Shown one piece after another: positions 10,018 to 19,652 of a stretch of 64,000 nt of DNA. The DNA comes from Galeruca laticollis (lineage: Eukaryota > Arthropoda > Insecta > Coleoptera > Chrysomelidae). The stretch covers positions 45,221,231 to 45,285,230 of the forward strand of contig OY998180.1 of NCBI GenBank assembly GCA_963921935.1, written 5' to 3'. The notes below the pieces were generated by a model, which ran no database searches, was not told the origin of the DNA, and saw nothing but the letters and a program-made list of their open reading frames with translations. How positions within the stretch are numbered: the stretch's first letter is position 1; every line of letters starts with the position of its first letter. Position numbers and translations under genes: made by a program.

Positions 10018-13000
10018 TTATGTATGGTGATATTTATATAAATCATGTATATTAAATATACCTCTAGTCCTTTCTCCGTCTGTGTATTTTAACACATAAC
10101 TGTTCACTCCATCTTCATTTTCTACAATGTATGGCCCTTCGAAAGGTAGTTTTAGCTTAGCACATGTTCTCCTGTTTCTGTCTGATACTCTTAGAGCACG
10201 TACTACTACTAAATCTCCTTTTTGAAACGTCGTCTTTACTTTCTTCTTCTTGTTCATTCTACTTAAATATTTATTGGCATTATTCTGTAAATTTTTGTTG
10301 ACTTTTTCCAAAACCTCTTCATAATTTTTATTGGTTTCTCTCTCCCATTTCCTTTCAGGTATCAATTTTTTCATTAAATATACTGGACTTTCCATGGTGA
10401 TAGTGTTAGGTACATTGTTTATGTAGTTTTGAATTTCCTCAATATGATTCTCCCAATTTTCATGAGTCTGGTCTTTCAAAGCTATTCTTAGGAATTTTAT
10501 TACTTCTCTGATGTATCTTTCTGAGGGGTTTGCAGGTGGATGTCTGATACTAATTGTTTTTACAAGTATTTGATTTTCATTGCAAAATTTCTTAAATCTA
10601 CTATTTACAAAATAAGTTGCATTATCTACTATGCATTTTTCTGGTTTTATAACCTCTTTCATGTAATCAGACAATTTTTCCATTACAATTTTGCACTTAG
10701 TCGTTTTAGTAGGATATAATTTTATGAATTTTGAAAATAAATCTACTATTATTAAAATATGAGAGTTCCCCTGCTTACTTTGTATTAGGTTACTAAGAAA
10801 ATCCATTGCAACTATTTCACCGCATCGAGTTGTTAAAATTGTTTTTGTGATGTTTTCATTCCTTTTATTTCTACTTTTTCCCAGTTGACATATATGACAT
10901 GTTCGAGTAATTTGTTTGGCAAGGCTTTGATCCCCTTTACAAATATAATTTTCCCTAAATACCAACAATAGTTTTCTAGATCCTATATGCCCATTTTGTT
11001 CATGCAAACTTTTCAATATTTCCCTTAAATATTTATTGGCATTATTCTGTAAATTTTTGTTGACTTTTTCCAAAACCTCTTCATAATTTTTATTGGTTTC
11101 TCTCTCCCATTTCCTTTCAGGTATCAATTTTTTCATTAAATATACTGGACTTTCCATGGTGATAGTGTTAGGTACATTGTTTATGTAGTTTTGAATTTCC
11201 TCAATATGATTCTCCCAATTTTCATGAGTCTGGTCTTTCAAAGCTATTCTTAGGAATTTTATTACTTCTCTGATGTATCTTTCTGAGGGGTTTGCAGGTG
11301 GATGTCTGATACTAATTGTTTTTACAAGTATTTGATTTTCATTGCAAAATTTCTTAAATCTACTATTTACAAAATAAGTTGCATTATCTACTATGCATTT
11401 TTCTGGTTTTATAACCTCTTTCATGTAATCAGACAATTTTTCCATTACAATTTTGCACTTAGTCGTCTTAGTAGGATATAATTTTATGAATTTTGAAAAT
11501 AAATCTACTATTATTAAAATATGAGAGTTCCCCTGCTTACTTTGTATTAGGTTACTAAGAAAATCCATTGCAACTATTTCACCGCATCGAGTTGTTAAAA
11601 TTGTTTTTGTGATGTTTTCATTCCTTTTATTTCTACTTTTTCCCAGTTGACATATATGACATGTTCGAGTAATTTGTTTGGCAAGGCTTTGATCCCTTTT
11701 ACAAATATAATTTTCCCTAAATACCAACAATAGTTTTCTAGATCCTATATGCCCATTTTGTTCATGCAAACTTTTCAATATTTCCCTAGTTAAATTTTCC
11801 GTAATGATGAATACTTCTGACTCCCCAATTTTCTTTACAAATATATTATTTTTTTTATATCCCCTTTGTTTTTCCTTTTCAGTTAAATTTATTTGATCTC
11901 CTATTATTTTATTTAAAGAAAATATCCCTTTTAAATCTTTCATCACATTTACCCCAATTTTTACAATTCTCTTATTTATATTATTTTCCCCCTTACTTTC
12001 TCTACTCAAAGCGTCTGCCACAACATTTGTTTTTCCTGGAATGAATTTTATTTCAAAATCGTACTCTTGCAAAATTAATCCCCATCTATGAACTCTACTA
12101 TTGCCAAATCTGTTTTTTAAAATTGTTGTTAATGCAGAATGGTCCGTTTCTATAGTAAATTTTGCCCCTAGTAAATAAAATCTAAATTTGGTAATACAGA
12201 AAATTATGCTTGCCAACTCTAATTCTGATACCCCATAATTCCTTTCATAGTTTTTTGTGACCCTTGACACGAAGCATATGGGTACTTCCATATCATTTTG
12301 TATCTGTAACAACACCCCTGCAAATCTCTCTTTGGATGCATCAGTCCGCAATATAAAAGGTAGGCTGTAATTTGGATGATACACTCTTAACTGTTTTTGA
12401 AATGCTTCTTTCAGACAGTTGAATGCCATTTCCCTCTCTTGATTCCATTTCCATTTATTATCCTTTTTCAAAAGTTCTATCAACGGTATCTGTTTTTTAC
12501 TTAAATCTGGTATCAAACGTTTGAAATAATTCATCATTCCTAGAAATCCTCGAAGTGTTCTCAAATTCGATGGTCTTTTGTATTCTATAATTGCTTGAAT
12601 CCTTTCTTCATCCATCATCATTCCATTTTCGTCTATTTTGTATCCTAGGAAGCATATTTCTTTCTGGTAAAACCTACATTTGTTTTGGTTTATCTTTAAA
12701 CCTGCCTTGTCCAGTTCTTTTAGAATAATTTCTAAATGATTCGAATGTTCCTCCTCATCATGAGAAAATATTAATATGTCATCTATATAATGTAATGCAA
12801 AGTCTTCAAATTTATTTAATATTTGGTGTAATGCTCTAACCAAGGCTGAACAAGCACTTTGTATACCATATGGAGCTACACAAAATCTGTACAACACACC
12901 ATCAATAGAAAAACCTGTATAGTCTCTACTGTTTTTATCCAAAGGAATTAGCCAAAAACTGTGTTTCAAATCAATTTTTGAAAATATTTTTGTGTTCGTT

Positions 13001-13938
13001 ATTCGTCCAAAAATCGCTTCCACATTCATCGGAGCCTCGTATTGTGGTACAGTATATTGATTTATGTTTCTAGCATCTAGACATAATCTCAATTCACCAT
13101 TTGCTTTTCTCACTACCACAATAGGATTTACATATCTTGTATTGCATCTTTCTATAATACCATCTTTCAACATGTTTTGTATTTCTAATTCAACCTCTTT
13201 TCTATACTTGTAAGGTATGGGATATGTTCTTACTCTGAAATTCTCTATTCCTCTAACTTCCATTTTATGTACATAGTTCTTTGCCATTCTCATTTCTTTT
13301 CCAATCAATCCTTTATATTTCTCTATTAAATTCTTCACTTTCTCTTCATATTCTTTATTTCCACACACTAATTCCAATTCTTCCATATTTCCACACCTTT
13401 CTATATTCCACAACTTCTTATTATCCTCTTCAATTGCCAATTCTTCCAAATTTTCGTTTCCAAATTCAATTCTATTTCCATCAATTTCTATCTCCATCTT
13501 TTCAAAATCAAGTATTACTTTAAACTTTGTTAATTCATCAATTCCTATTACTATGTCTGTTTCCAAATTATTCACTAACAGTAATTGCATTTCAACTTCT
13601 TTCCCATCCTTCAATTCAATCTTTTGTATTATAGACTTATTTACTTCACATAGCTTCTTTCCATTTGCTCCTATCAATGTAGTTTTTGGTATTTTAATTA
13701 ATTTGTTTTCATAATTTTCAATGTTTTCTTCTATTAGTTTTGTTTTAATTATGGACGCTTCCGAACCTGTATCTATTAATAATTTTATTTCTTTTCCATT
13801 TAATTTCCCTTTAATATTTATCAATCCCATTATTTCTTTTAATTCTAATTCTTCCCCAAATTTTATATATTCCCTTGGATGTTCGTATGTACAGATAATA
13901 TTTTTCTTTACATTTGGTATGTGCTCGATCCAAAATTT
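10018..13938 (-). CDS. pol: Gypsy-1 Pol polyprotein with duplicated integrase
   Basis: Open from the putative frameshift site to the stop at 10018; the first ATG in frame is at 13830 (1270 codons from there). Order by residue from that Met: protease with 'LLIDTGSEAS' near 17-27; RT with 'LRLCLDARNINQ' and 'LHYIDDILIFS' (catalytic YIDD); RNase H with 'LRTDASKERFAG' and 'IETDHSALTTIL'; integrase with an H-H-C-C zinc module ('NGHIGSRK', 'CHICQ') and a D-D-E core ('AMDFL', 'VDNATYF', 'PSERYIREV'). Residues about 682-935 are repeated almost exactly as 936-1189, so the polyprotein is about 254 residues longer than usual. Pol lies in the -1 frame relative to gag and has no good start of its own upstream, so expression by ribosomal frameshifting is inferred. 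No stop or frameshift interrupts it. Confidence 0.93.
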   Translation of the reverse strand, partial: KFWIEHIPNVKKNIICTYEHPREYIKFGEELELKEIMGLINIKGKLNGKEIKLLIDTGSEASIIKTKLIEENIENYENKLIKIPKTTLIGANGKKLCEVNKSIIQKIELKDGKEVEMQLLLVNNLETDIVIGIDELTKFKVILDFEKMEIEIDGNRIEFGNENLEELAIEEDNKKLWNIERCGNMEELELVCGNKEYEEKVKNLIEKYKGLIGKEMRMAKNYVHKMEVRGIENFRVRTYPIPYKYRKEVELEIQNMLKDGIIERCNTRYVNPIVVVRKANGELRLCLDARNINQYTVPQYEAPMNVEAIFGRITNTKIFSKIDLKHSFWLIPLDKNSRDYTGFSIDGVLYRFCVAPYGIQSACSALVRALHQILNKFEDFALHYIDDILIFSHDEEEHSNHLEIILKELDKAGLKINQNKCRFYQKEICFLGYKIDENGMMMDEERIQAIIEYKRPSNLRTLRGFLGMMNYFKRLIPDLSKKQIPLIELLKKDNKWKWNQEREMAFNCLKEAFQKQLRVYHPNYSLPFILRTDASKERFAGVLLQIQNDMEVPICFVSRVTKNYERNYGVSELELASIIFCITKFRFYLLGAKFTIETDHSALTTILKNRFGNSRVHRWGLILQEYDFEIKFIPGKTNVVADALSRESKGENNINKRIVKIGVNVMKDLKGIFSLNKIIGDQINLTEKEKQRGYKKNNIFVKKIGESEVFIITENLTREILKSLHEQNGHIGSRKLLLVFRENYICKRDQSLAKQITRTCHICQLGKSRNKRNENITKTILTTRCGEIVAMDFLSNLIQSKQGNSHILIIVDLFSKFIKLYPTKTTKCKIVMEKLSDYMKEVIKPEKCIVDNATYFVNSRFKKFCNENQILVKTISIRHPPANPSERYIREVIKFLRIALKDQTHENWENHIEEIQNYINNVPNTITMESPVYLMKKLIPERKWERETNKNYEEVLEKVNKNLQNNANKYLREILKSLHEQNGHIGSRKLLLVFRENYICKGDQSLAKQITRTCHICQLGKSRNKRNENITKTILTTRCGEIVAMDFLSNLIQSKQGNSHILIIVDLFSKFIKLYPTKTTKCKIVMEKLSDYMKEVIKPEKCIVDNATYFVNSRFKKFCNENQILVKTISIRHPPANPSERYIREVIKFLRIALKDQTHENWENHIEEIQNYINNVPNTITMESPVYLMKKLIPERKWERETNKNYEEVLEKVNKNLQNNANKYLSRMNKKKKVKTTFQKGDLVVVRALRVSDRNRRTCAKLKLPFEGPYIVENEDGVNSYVLKYTDGERTRGIFNIHDLYKYHHT
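10262..11785 (-). repeat. 762-bp tandem duplication inside Gypsy-1 integrase
   Basis: Units 10262-11023 and 11024-11785 are in direct order and nearly identical; I saw only a couple of substitutions (for example, one that gives KRDQ versus KGDQ). 762 is 254 codons, so the frame is kept. Each unit contains the full zinc module and catalytic core of integrase. Confidence 0.95.
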
Positions 13939-16052
13939 TGATCGGGCTCTGTTTCAGTGACTATTTCTGGTTCTATGGATATCACTCTTTCTTTCTGTCT
14001 TTGTATATTGTTCACTCTCCTTTGTTCTTCATTTCTATTGCCTCTTCCTTCAAAATTTCCATTTGTCCTTTCTGTATTATAGTCTCTTCTTTGCTCTTGT
14101 TTTTCATCTCTTTGTCTGTTTTCATAAGGTCCATTCCTATTGTTTCCTTCAAATGTTCTATTTCTATAATTATTGTTATGATATTGATCATTTTTGTTGT
14201 AGTTGTTTTGAGCGTTATTGTTCCTGTTATAATTATTGTTTCTATTATAATATCCATTATTATTATTTCTGTTAAAGTAATTGTTCCTGTTTTGTTCATA
14301 ATTATTCGATCTATTATTTTGATTGTTATTATTCTCATAATAATTTTTATTATCGTAACCATTATAGTTTTTGTTTTCATTTTGATTCCTGTTCCTGTTC
14401 TGGTTATTGCTTATCTTGTTTCTTTCAATTCTTTGTAGATAATTAGTTAACTCCTCTATGTATTTGATATTTTGAATAGCAATTGTTTCAGTGATTTCAA
14501 ATTTAAAATGTCTCGAGATAAACATAATAATTTCCTCCTCTGGTATAGGTGGATCTAAAAACTTCGCATTCATGAAAACCTTCATAGCGTAATCATTCAT
14601 ACTATTTCCTCTACCTATCTCAAATTTTCCAGAGTAAAGTTTTTCTCTCACTCTTGTTTGCGCATTGTTTCCCCAGAAATATCTCATGAATTGAGCTTCG
14701 AATTCCTCAAAATCTTTTAAATCCTCTTCCTTACTTGTATACCACACTAAAGCATGGTTATCCAGATTTTCCCTAATCATTTCCTCCATGTCTTCATTAT
14801 TTCGGATATTTTTCATCTTGTTCCTTAAAATTTTTATAAATACTTTTGGGTGTATTTTTCTATTATCCCCTTCAAATTTGTGTTCCCCTCTATTTCCTAT
14901 ATAATTATTTATTATTTTCGTCTCCATCATTCCATTTCTCACTTCTTGAAAATTTCTACCCTCTGTGTGGTCATACTCTTCCTGTAAGTAAATTAGTCTC
15001 TTTTCCATGTTTTCCAATTTTCTTGTCATTTCCACTGTTTCCTTTGATTGTTCCCCATTGTGGATTCTACTTCCAGTTTGCTCAATTCTTCTTTTCAGAG
15101 CTTCCATCTCCTTCTGTATTTCCTTAATCTTCTTTTCTGTTTTCCCTTCCTCTTGTTTTTGTTTCTGTATACACGCTTCTTCTACATTTTGTTGAAATTC
15201 GGTAAGGGTTCTGTCCCATTTTCCTTCTAGGTTTCCCATTCTTTCCTGAGTGTCCTGAACTCCCATTTTGATTTCATTTATTTCTCTTTGAATTTCTCCT
15301 TTGAAATCCTTTTCTTTCTCCTCTATTTCCTTAATTCTGTTGATTTGTAAATTTTCTATTTCCATTATACGTCCAATCACTTCTCCTCTTATTTCCTGTT
15401 TAGTGTCTTCAATTTTATTCTCCATGTATATGTTTGATTCTTCTAGTTTCTTCTCAACGTGTCCCAATTTTTCATCCATCAATTTTATTATCAGTTCCTT
15501 AGTTTGTTTAATTTCTTCTTTGTTCTGGTCCATCTTAATATTCATTTCTTTTTTTAATTCTTCCTTATTTTGGTCCATTTTAATATTCATTTCTTCCTTA
15601 TTCTGGTCCATCTTAATATTCATTTCTTTTTTTAATTCTTCCTTATTTTGGTCCATTTTAATATTCATTTCTTCCTTATTCTGGTCCATCTTAATATTCA
15701 TTTCTTGTTTTATTTCTTCCTTATTTATATTCAAATCCTGTTTTATATCTCTCCTCATATCTTCATTGTTTTGATCCATTCTTTTCATCATCATTTGAAG
15801 CATACTCATCACGTCCATATCCTCTTTCTCTTTTGATTTTTGTTTGACCCCTTGTCCTGTTTCTTCTGACAATGGTGCATCTTCTTCTTCCTGACCTTGT
15901 TCTGCGATGTCTTCTTCCAAATGTTCTCTCCCCTGTTCCAAATATTGTACCTGAAAATCTCCTCTACCATTACTCCTTTCTTCTCTTTCTTCATCAGACC
16001 TACTTTCGACTCCTACCTGCTTTCCGTCCCTTAATGTCATTTTCCTTTCCAT
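13908..16052 (-). CDS. gag: Gypsy-1 Gag
   Basis: 714 codons from ATG at 16052. The N terminus 'MERKMTLRDGKQVG' matches the Gypsy-2 gag start and supports this Met. Residues about 70-320 are charged and predicted coiled coil, including four near-identical repeats of a motif built on 'MNIKMDQNKEE'. A retrotransposon-gag-like helical domain follows ('NRKIHPKVFIKILRNKM', 'LVWYTSKEEDLKDFEEFEAQ', 'GNSMNDYAMKVF'). The C terminus is rich in Asn, Arg and Tyr and has no CCHC zinc knuckle, so RNA binding probably relies on basic residues. It would form the particle that packages element RNA. The reading frame is intact; the antisense N-rich frames are shadows. Confidence 0.92.
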   Translation of the reverse strand: MERKMTLRDGKQVGVESRSDEEREERSNGRGDFQVQYLEQGREHLEEDIAEQGQEEEDAPLSEETGQGVKQKSKEKEDMDVMSMLQMMMKRMDQNNEDMRRDIKQDLNINKEEIKQEMNIKMDQNKEEMNIKMDQNKEELKKEMNIKMDQNKEEMNIKMDQNKEELKKEMNIKMDQNKEEIKQTKELIIKLMDEKLGHVEKKLEESNIYMENKIEDTKQEIRGEVIGRIMEIENLQINRIKEIEEKEKDFKGEIQREINEIKMGVQDTQERMGNLEGKWDRTLTEFQQNVEEACIQKQKQEEGKTEKKIKEIQKEMEALKRRIEQTGSRIHNGEQSKETVEMTRKLENMEKRLIYLQEEYDHTEGRNFQEVRNGMMETKIINNYIGNRGEHKFEGDNRKIHPKVFIKILRNKMKNIRNNEDMEEMIRENLDNHALVWYTSKEEDLKDFEEFEAQFMRYFWGNNAQTRVREKLYSGKFEIGRGNSMNDYAMKVFMNAKFLDPPIPEEEIIMFISRHFKFEITETIAIQNIKYIEELTNYLQRIERNKISNNQNRNRNQNENKNYNGYDNKNYYENNNNQNNRSNNYEQNRNNYFNRNNNNGYYNRNNNYNRNNNAQNNYNKNDQYHNNNYRNRTFEGNNRNGPYENRQRDEKQEQRRDYNTERTNGNFEGRGNRNEEQRRVNNIQRQKERVISIEPEIVTETEPDQNFGSSTYQM
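13932..13938 (-). promoter_or_regulatory. Putative -1 frameshift site A AAT TTT (Gypsy-1)
   Basis: In the gag frame the minus strand reads caA AAT TTT gga, an X XXY YYZ heptamer, 24 bases before the gag stop. Slipping back one base leads into the pol frame, which is open from just upstream (last in-frame stop at 13954-13956). The Gypsy-2 element has A AAT TTC at the same place. Confidence 0.7.
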
Positions 16053-16133
16053 TTTATGTATTTAAAATCTTTTAATACAGTAAAAAAAACTTATTTCAAT
16101 GCTTTTTATTATTATTTACTAAATTTCTATATT

Positions 16134-16153
16134 AGCCCCACGTTGCGGTGACA
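16134..16153 (-). promoter_or_regulatory. Primer-binding-like site of Gypsy-1
   Basis: The minus strand reads TGTCACCGCAACGTGGGGCT directly inside the 5' LTR. It resembles the tRNA-Lys primer site (TGGCGCCCAACGTGGGGC) with substitutions near the first bases. A second, similar block (TGTCGGCCCAACGTAGGGC, plus-strand 16190-16208) lies just inside the LTR and is also in the other LTR. Confidence 0.6.
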
Positions 16154-16155
16154 TT

Positions 16156-18126
16156 TTATTATAGTTTATTTTATATGGGAATTTAATTTGCCCTACGTTG
16201 GGCCGACATATTATTATGAATAGAATTGGGTGAGAAAATAGTTTAATTTGCCCGGTATGTTGAGGATTTAATATGTATGATAAACAGTTTATTTAACCAA
16301 CATGAAAACTTCTCACCTCAGGGTAGAGTTCAAGTATTTTAAATAAAATGATTTTATAATTTTATATATGTTAGCGCCAAAGTTAATAAATGCTTTATAT
16401 TTTTAAAAATAAATTTGTTAATCAGAATATGTTACTTTTTTAATGATTTCAAATTAAATACGGTCCTGTCCTACTTAAAAAATATCTGCATAGTTCAATC
16501 GATTTCATTCAGAGCTTCTGCCTGTGGTAAGTAGATGGTGCACAAGTCACCAGATGAAATGAATAACTCAAGTAATTTAAAAAAACGTTCTTCAAAAGGA
16601 AAAACAATATTTAATTTAATGAAAATAAATACACTACACTTTTACAAGTGTTTTTTTTAAGAAATTCAACTATCTAAAAAGGATGACTCTTTCATACAAA
16701 TCACACGCACTCTGGTGAGATATTATTATAATAGTAAAATACAGTTATATAACTTCATAAACATATGACTTTCAGAAAACGGCGAAATACACTCTTAACA
16801 GCGTCTATGCATCACAAAATTTTAGTTTTTTTTTACAAATTAGTAAGTACGCTTGACCTCTTAATACATTAATAAATTAACTTGTACTACCTTATTTACT
16901 TCACGATTTCTGTTTGTTCACCTTCAATAATCTGTTTCTTTTATTTGTTCCAGATTCTCCTCCTGGAAAACCTCCCTGTTGGCATTCTGCTTCTACCAGA
17001 ACAGGAATCGATGCTGTATTTCTTTCAAAGTCCAAACAGCTCACACAAATTCCACTATTCAATGTTTTTCGAAAACTATTGTGGCTATTTTACTTCCACC
17101 AGACACAAGACACCATATTATAAAATAAAATTCATGATTAGTGTTTTACAACATTCAACAATTCCTTTTTTAATTATTAATATAAACTAAACTACTTACA
17201 CTGATATATCTCTTGTAAGTATAATGTATTTGTTTTAAATTCTATAGTCAAATTTTGTCTTCCAAATGATTTCAATTGATTTACTTTACCAAAAAAATTT
17301 TGCTGCTCCAAAAATCTCTTCCCTAAAAGAAAAACCTACTAGTCAATAGCCCCCATAATCAACAACTTTTCTCACATTCTGATTTTTTTTTCGTTAGCAA
17401 CACAGTTGTCGCCGATGTGATCTTTTTTAAATGTTTATTAACCAATCAAATTTGACTATTTATTTTATAACTCAAATTCTTCATTTCAACCAGTGAAATG
17501 TTCATCCATTATATCATGATATTATATTCTAAGGTTTTTAATTGCTTAGACTTCCTATATTATTTTCATTCAATAATATTTCTTAGTATTGTTAAAATGA
17601 CATTTCCTAACCTCTAAGTATGTATGTCAAATGAATATTCATAATGTTTTAATAGATGACAGCTGTTACCTTTAAATATGTATGCAAAATGAAAATTCGT
17701 TTTCTTTATATGTCATGTTCTCTGAAATTCACATTATTTTATATTTTCCTGCTCTGTTATGTCTAAACATCTACACTATCTCATTTTAATGTCTTAATCA
17801 ACAAATATTACGAGATTAGCTTGACTTTACAGAATAAAGCATTATTAGTTTCTTATTATGAACAAATTTTGATACTTGATCTCTTTGATAAAAGTTTCGT
17901 TAGGCAATTTATTTCATATAAATTGTTTATCACACCTATTCGCAATTATCCCTACATTATACAGTCTGTCCTTTCTGTATGTCTTCTCTATCGAATAGTG
18001 GATCGTACAGATTGTCTCCATTCAAATGTTTAAAAAAAATTTTTGACTTAAAAAAATTCTTTTAGATTACAATACATAATCTTAATTCTTCATTATTTGA
18101 TATACAGGGTGTAGCATTATTTTTTC

Positions 18127-18133
<7 letters not shown>
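16156..18133 (-). repeat. 5' LTR of Gypsy-1
   Basis: Matches 7745-9708. The outermost two bases (CA on plus) are replaced by TA repeat. About a dozen differences from the other LTR were seen by eye, indicating a recent insertion. The promoter should lie here, but I could not identify a convincing TATA box and initiator. Confidence 0.9.

Positions 18134-18179
<46 letters not shown>
18134..18179. repeat. (TA)n between Gypsy-1 and hammerhead inverted-repeat element
   Basis: Uninterrupted TA units. Confidence 0.95.
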
Positions 18180-18181
<2 letters not shown>

Positions 18182-18622
18182 TGGGGATAACGGGGATTTC
18201 AGTCCAAAGAATCAACGCCAAGATCTTTTATTTACAAAATGCCGCCAAGCTTTCTAACCTCAAATTCAAACTTCATTAAATAATTATAAAGTAACCAAAA
18301 AAAATTAAAATAACTAAGTAACGAACAAACAAATTATGTATCGATTTGTCTTATGTGAAATATGACATCAAGTATATTATAATTATATTTATTTTTACAT
18401 TTTCAAATTTTTTAATGATTATTTATATTGAATTTACTTAAAATATTTTACATGTAAGTACTTATATTTATTTCTCTATTTTCAAATAATATTTATATTT
18501 GTATATGTATTATAGTGCCCTGAAGAAGTGTCAAAAGGACACGAAAGCTTGGCGGCATTTTGTAAATAAAAGATCTTGGCGTTGATTCTTTGGACTGAAA
18601 TCCCCGTTATCCCCACCTATAT
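18180..18622. mobile_element. Short inverted-repeat element, Penelope-LTR-like
   Basis: Arms 18180-18254 and 18543-18617 are reverse complements (GTGGGGATAACGGGGATTTC and partner) around an AT-rich ~290-bp middle. Both sides are (TA)n. The right arm is entered through a hammerhead-like motif. Inverted terminal copies carrying a hammerhead are known for Penelope-like retroelements; assignment to a Penelope LTR pair is inference, as no coding sequence is present. Confidence 0.6.
18516..18556 (+). ncRNA. Hammerhead-ribozyme-like motif 1
   Basis: CTGAAGA (18520-18526), a short stem GTGTC/GACAC with an AAAAG loop, then GAAA (18543-18546). This is the core order CUGANGA, stem II, GAAA. CUGAAGA deviates from the commonest CUGAUGA. 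Stem III and the cleavage site are not convincing by eye. Confidence 0.5.
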
Positions 18623-18643
18623 AGCATTTTTCAGTCGTTATTT

Positions 18644-18645
<2 letters not shown>

Positions 18646-18709
<64 letters not shown>
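18646..18709. repeat. (TA)n microsatellite
   Basis: Right flank of the short inverted-repeat element. Confidence 0.95.
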
Positions 18710-18710
<1 letters not shown>

Positions 18711-18768
18711 AACCACATATCTAATATCATAAAAAACACATTGGTTGATTGATAATGTTTTAATTTAG

Positions 18769-18774
18769 TATTTG
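18769..18774. repeat. Left 6-bp target duplication TATTTG
   Basis: Identical to 38035-38040, directly outside the termini of the 19.26-kb element. Confidence 0.9.
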
Positions 18775-18811
18775 AGTAGTAGGATGGGATACCTTAGCGT
18801 GGGAAAATTTG

Positions 18812-18852
18812 TGACGTCACTCGTGACCTTGACCTACTTTTCGTGACCTTGA
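18812..18852. promoter_or_regulatory. CRE-like site and two nuclear-receptor-like sites in left tip
   Basis: TGACGTCA at 18812-18819, then TGACCTTGA at 18824-18832 and again at 18844-18852. The reverse complement TCAAGGTCA is the known binding sequence of Ftz-F1/ERR-type orphan receptors. The motifs are seen; function is inference. Confidence 0.45.
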
Positions 18853-18940
18853 CCTATTTTTGGGGGTTTGGCCCGGGCCAATTGCCAAAAATTTTGGGAG
18901 TGGCACTATACACGTATCTGTGATGGTTAGCAAGTAATGA

Positions 18941-19642
18941 CGGTAGCGTCTACGGGGATTATGCTAAAAGTAAATAAGTGTGTATGTTGTTACGTGTATA
19001 AGGTATCTAGAGGGTGGTTTAGAAGAAGCGAAGGGGTTTTTAAGGGCAGCGTCTACGGGGATTACGCAAAAAGTAAGGGTGTATACAAGAACGGGGGTTA
19101 TGCAAAAAGTAAATAAGTGTGTATGTTGTTACGTGTATAAGGTATCTAGAGGGTGGTTTAGAAGAAGCGAAGGGGTTTTTAAGGGTAGCGTCTACGGGGT
19201 TTACGCAAAAAGTAAGGGTGTATACAAGAACAGGGGTTATGCAAAAAGTAAATAAGTGTGTATGTTTTTACGTGTATAAGGTATCTAGGGGGTGATTAAG
19301 AAGAACCGAAGAGGGTTTTAAGGGTAGCGTCTACAGGGGAGGGGAGCATCTACTGGGATTACGTAAATAAGGGTGTATACAAGAACGGGGGTTATGCAAA
19401 AAGTAAATAAGTGTGTATGTTTTTACGTGTATAAGGTATCTAGGGGGGGTGATTTAGAAGAAGCGAAGAGGGTTTTAAGGGTAGCGTCTACGGGGATTAC
19501 GCAAAAAGTAAGGGTGTATACAAGAACGGGGGTTATGCAAAAAGTAAATAAGTGTGTATGTTGTTACGTGTATAAGGTATCTAGAGGGTGGTTTAGAAGA
19601 AGCGAAGGGGTTTTTAAGGGTAGCGTCTACGGGGGAGGGTAG
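18941..19642. repeat. ~140-bp minisatellite, left arm
   Basis: About five units beginning GGTAGCGTCTACGGGGATTA, with partial and deleted units. Two long frames (18980-19255, 19373-19642) just reflect the unit length and reading through repeats; not genes. Confidence 0.9.
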
Positions 19643-19652
19643 CGTATCGTAT

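Larger units (their letters stand above)
7745..18133 (-). mobile_element. Gypsy-1 LTR retrotransposon (minus strand)
   Basis: A 10.39-kb element with two nearly identical ~1.97-kb direct repeats enclosing gag and pol on the minus strand. A primer-binding-like site follows the 5' LTR and a polypurine tract precedes the 3' LTR. Pol order is protease, RT, RNase H, integrase, which defines the Gypsy (Metaviridae) group. There is no third ORF. Both sides are (TA)n. gag and pol are open, so the insertion is recent; LTR differences are few, including a small insertion near 17250 and another near 18105. Confidence 0.93.

Noticed and set aside
13914..15836. Plus-strand hydrophobic frames opposite Gypsy-1 gag
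   Set aside because: Antisense shadows of the Asn/Lys/Glu-rich gag; such composition yields false membrane-like proteins.
18980..19642. Long frames across the ~140-bp minisatellite, repeating 'CVCCYVYKVSRGW'
   Set aside because: They only reflect reading through tandem units; no start context, and the right arm carries them in other phases.
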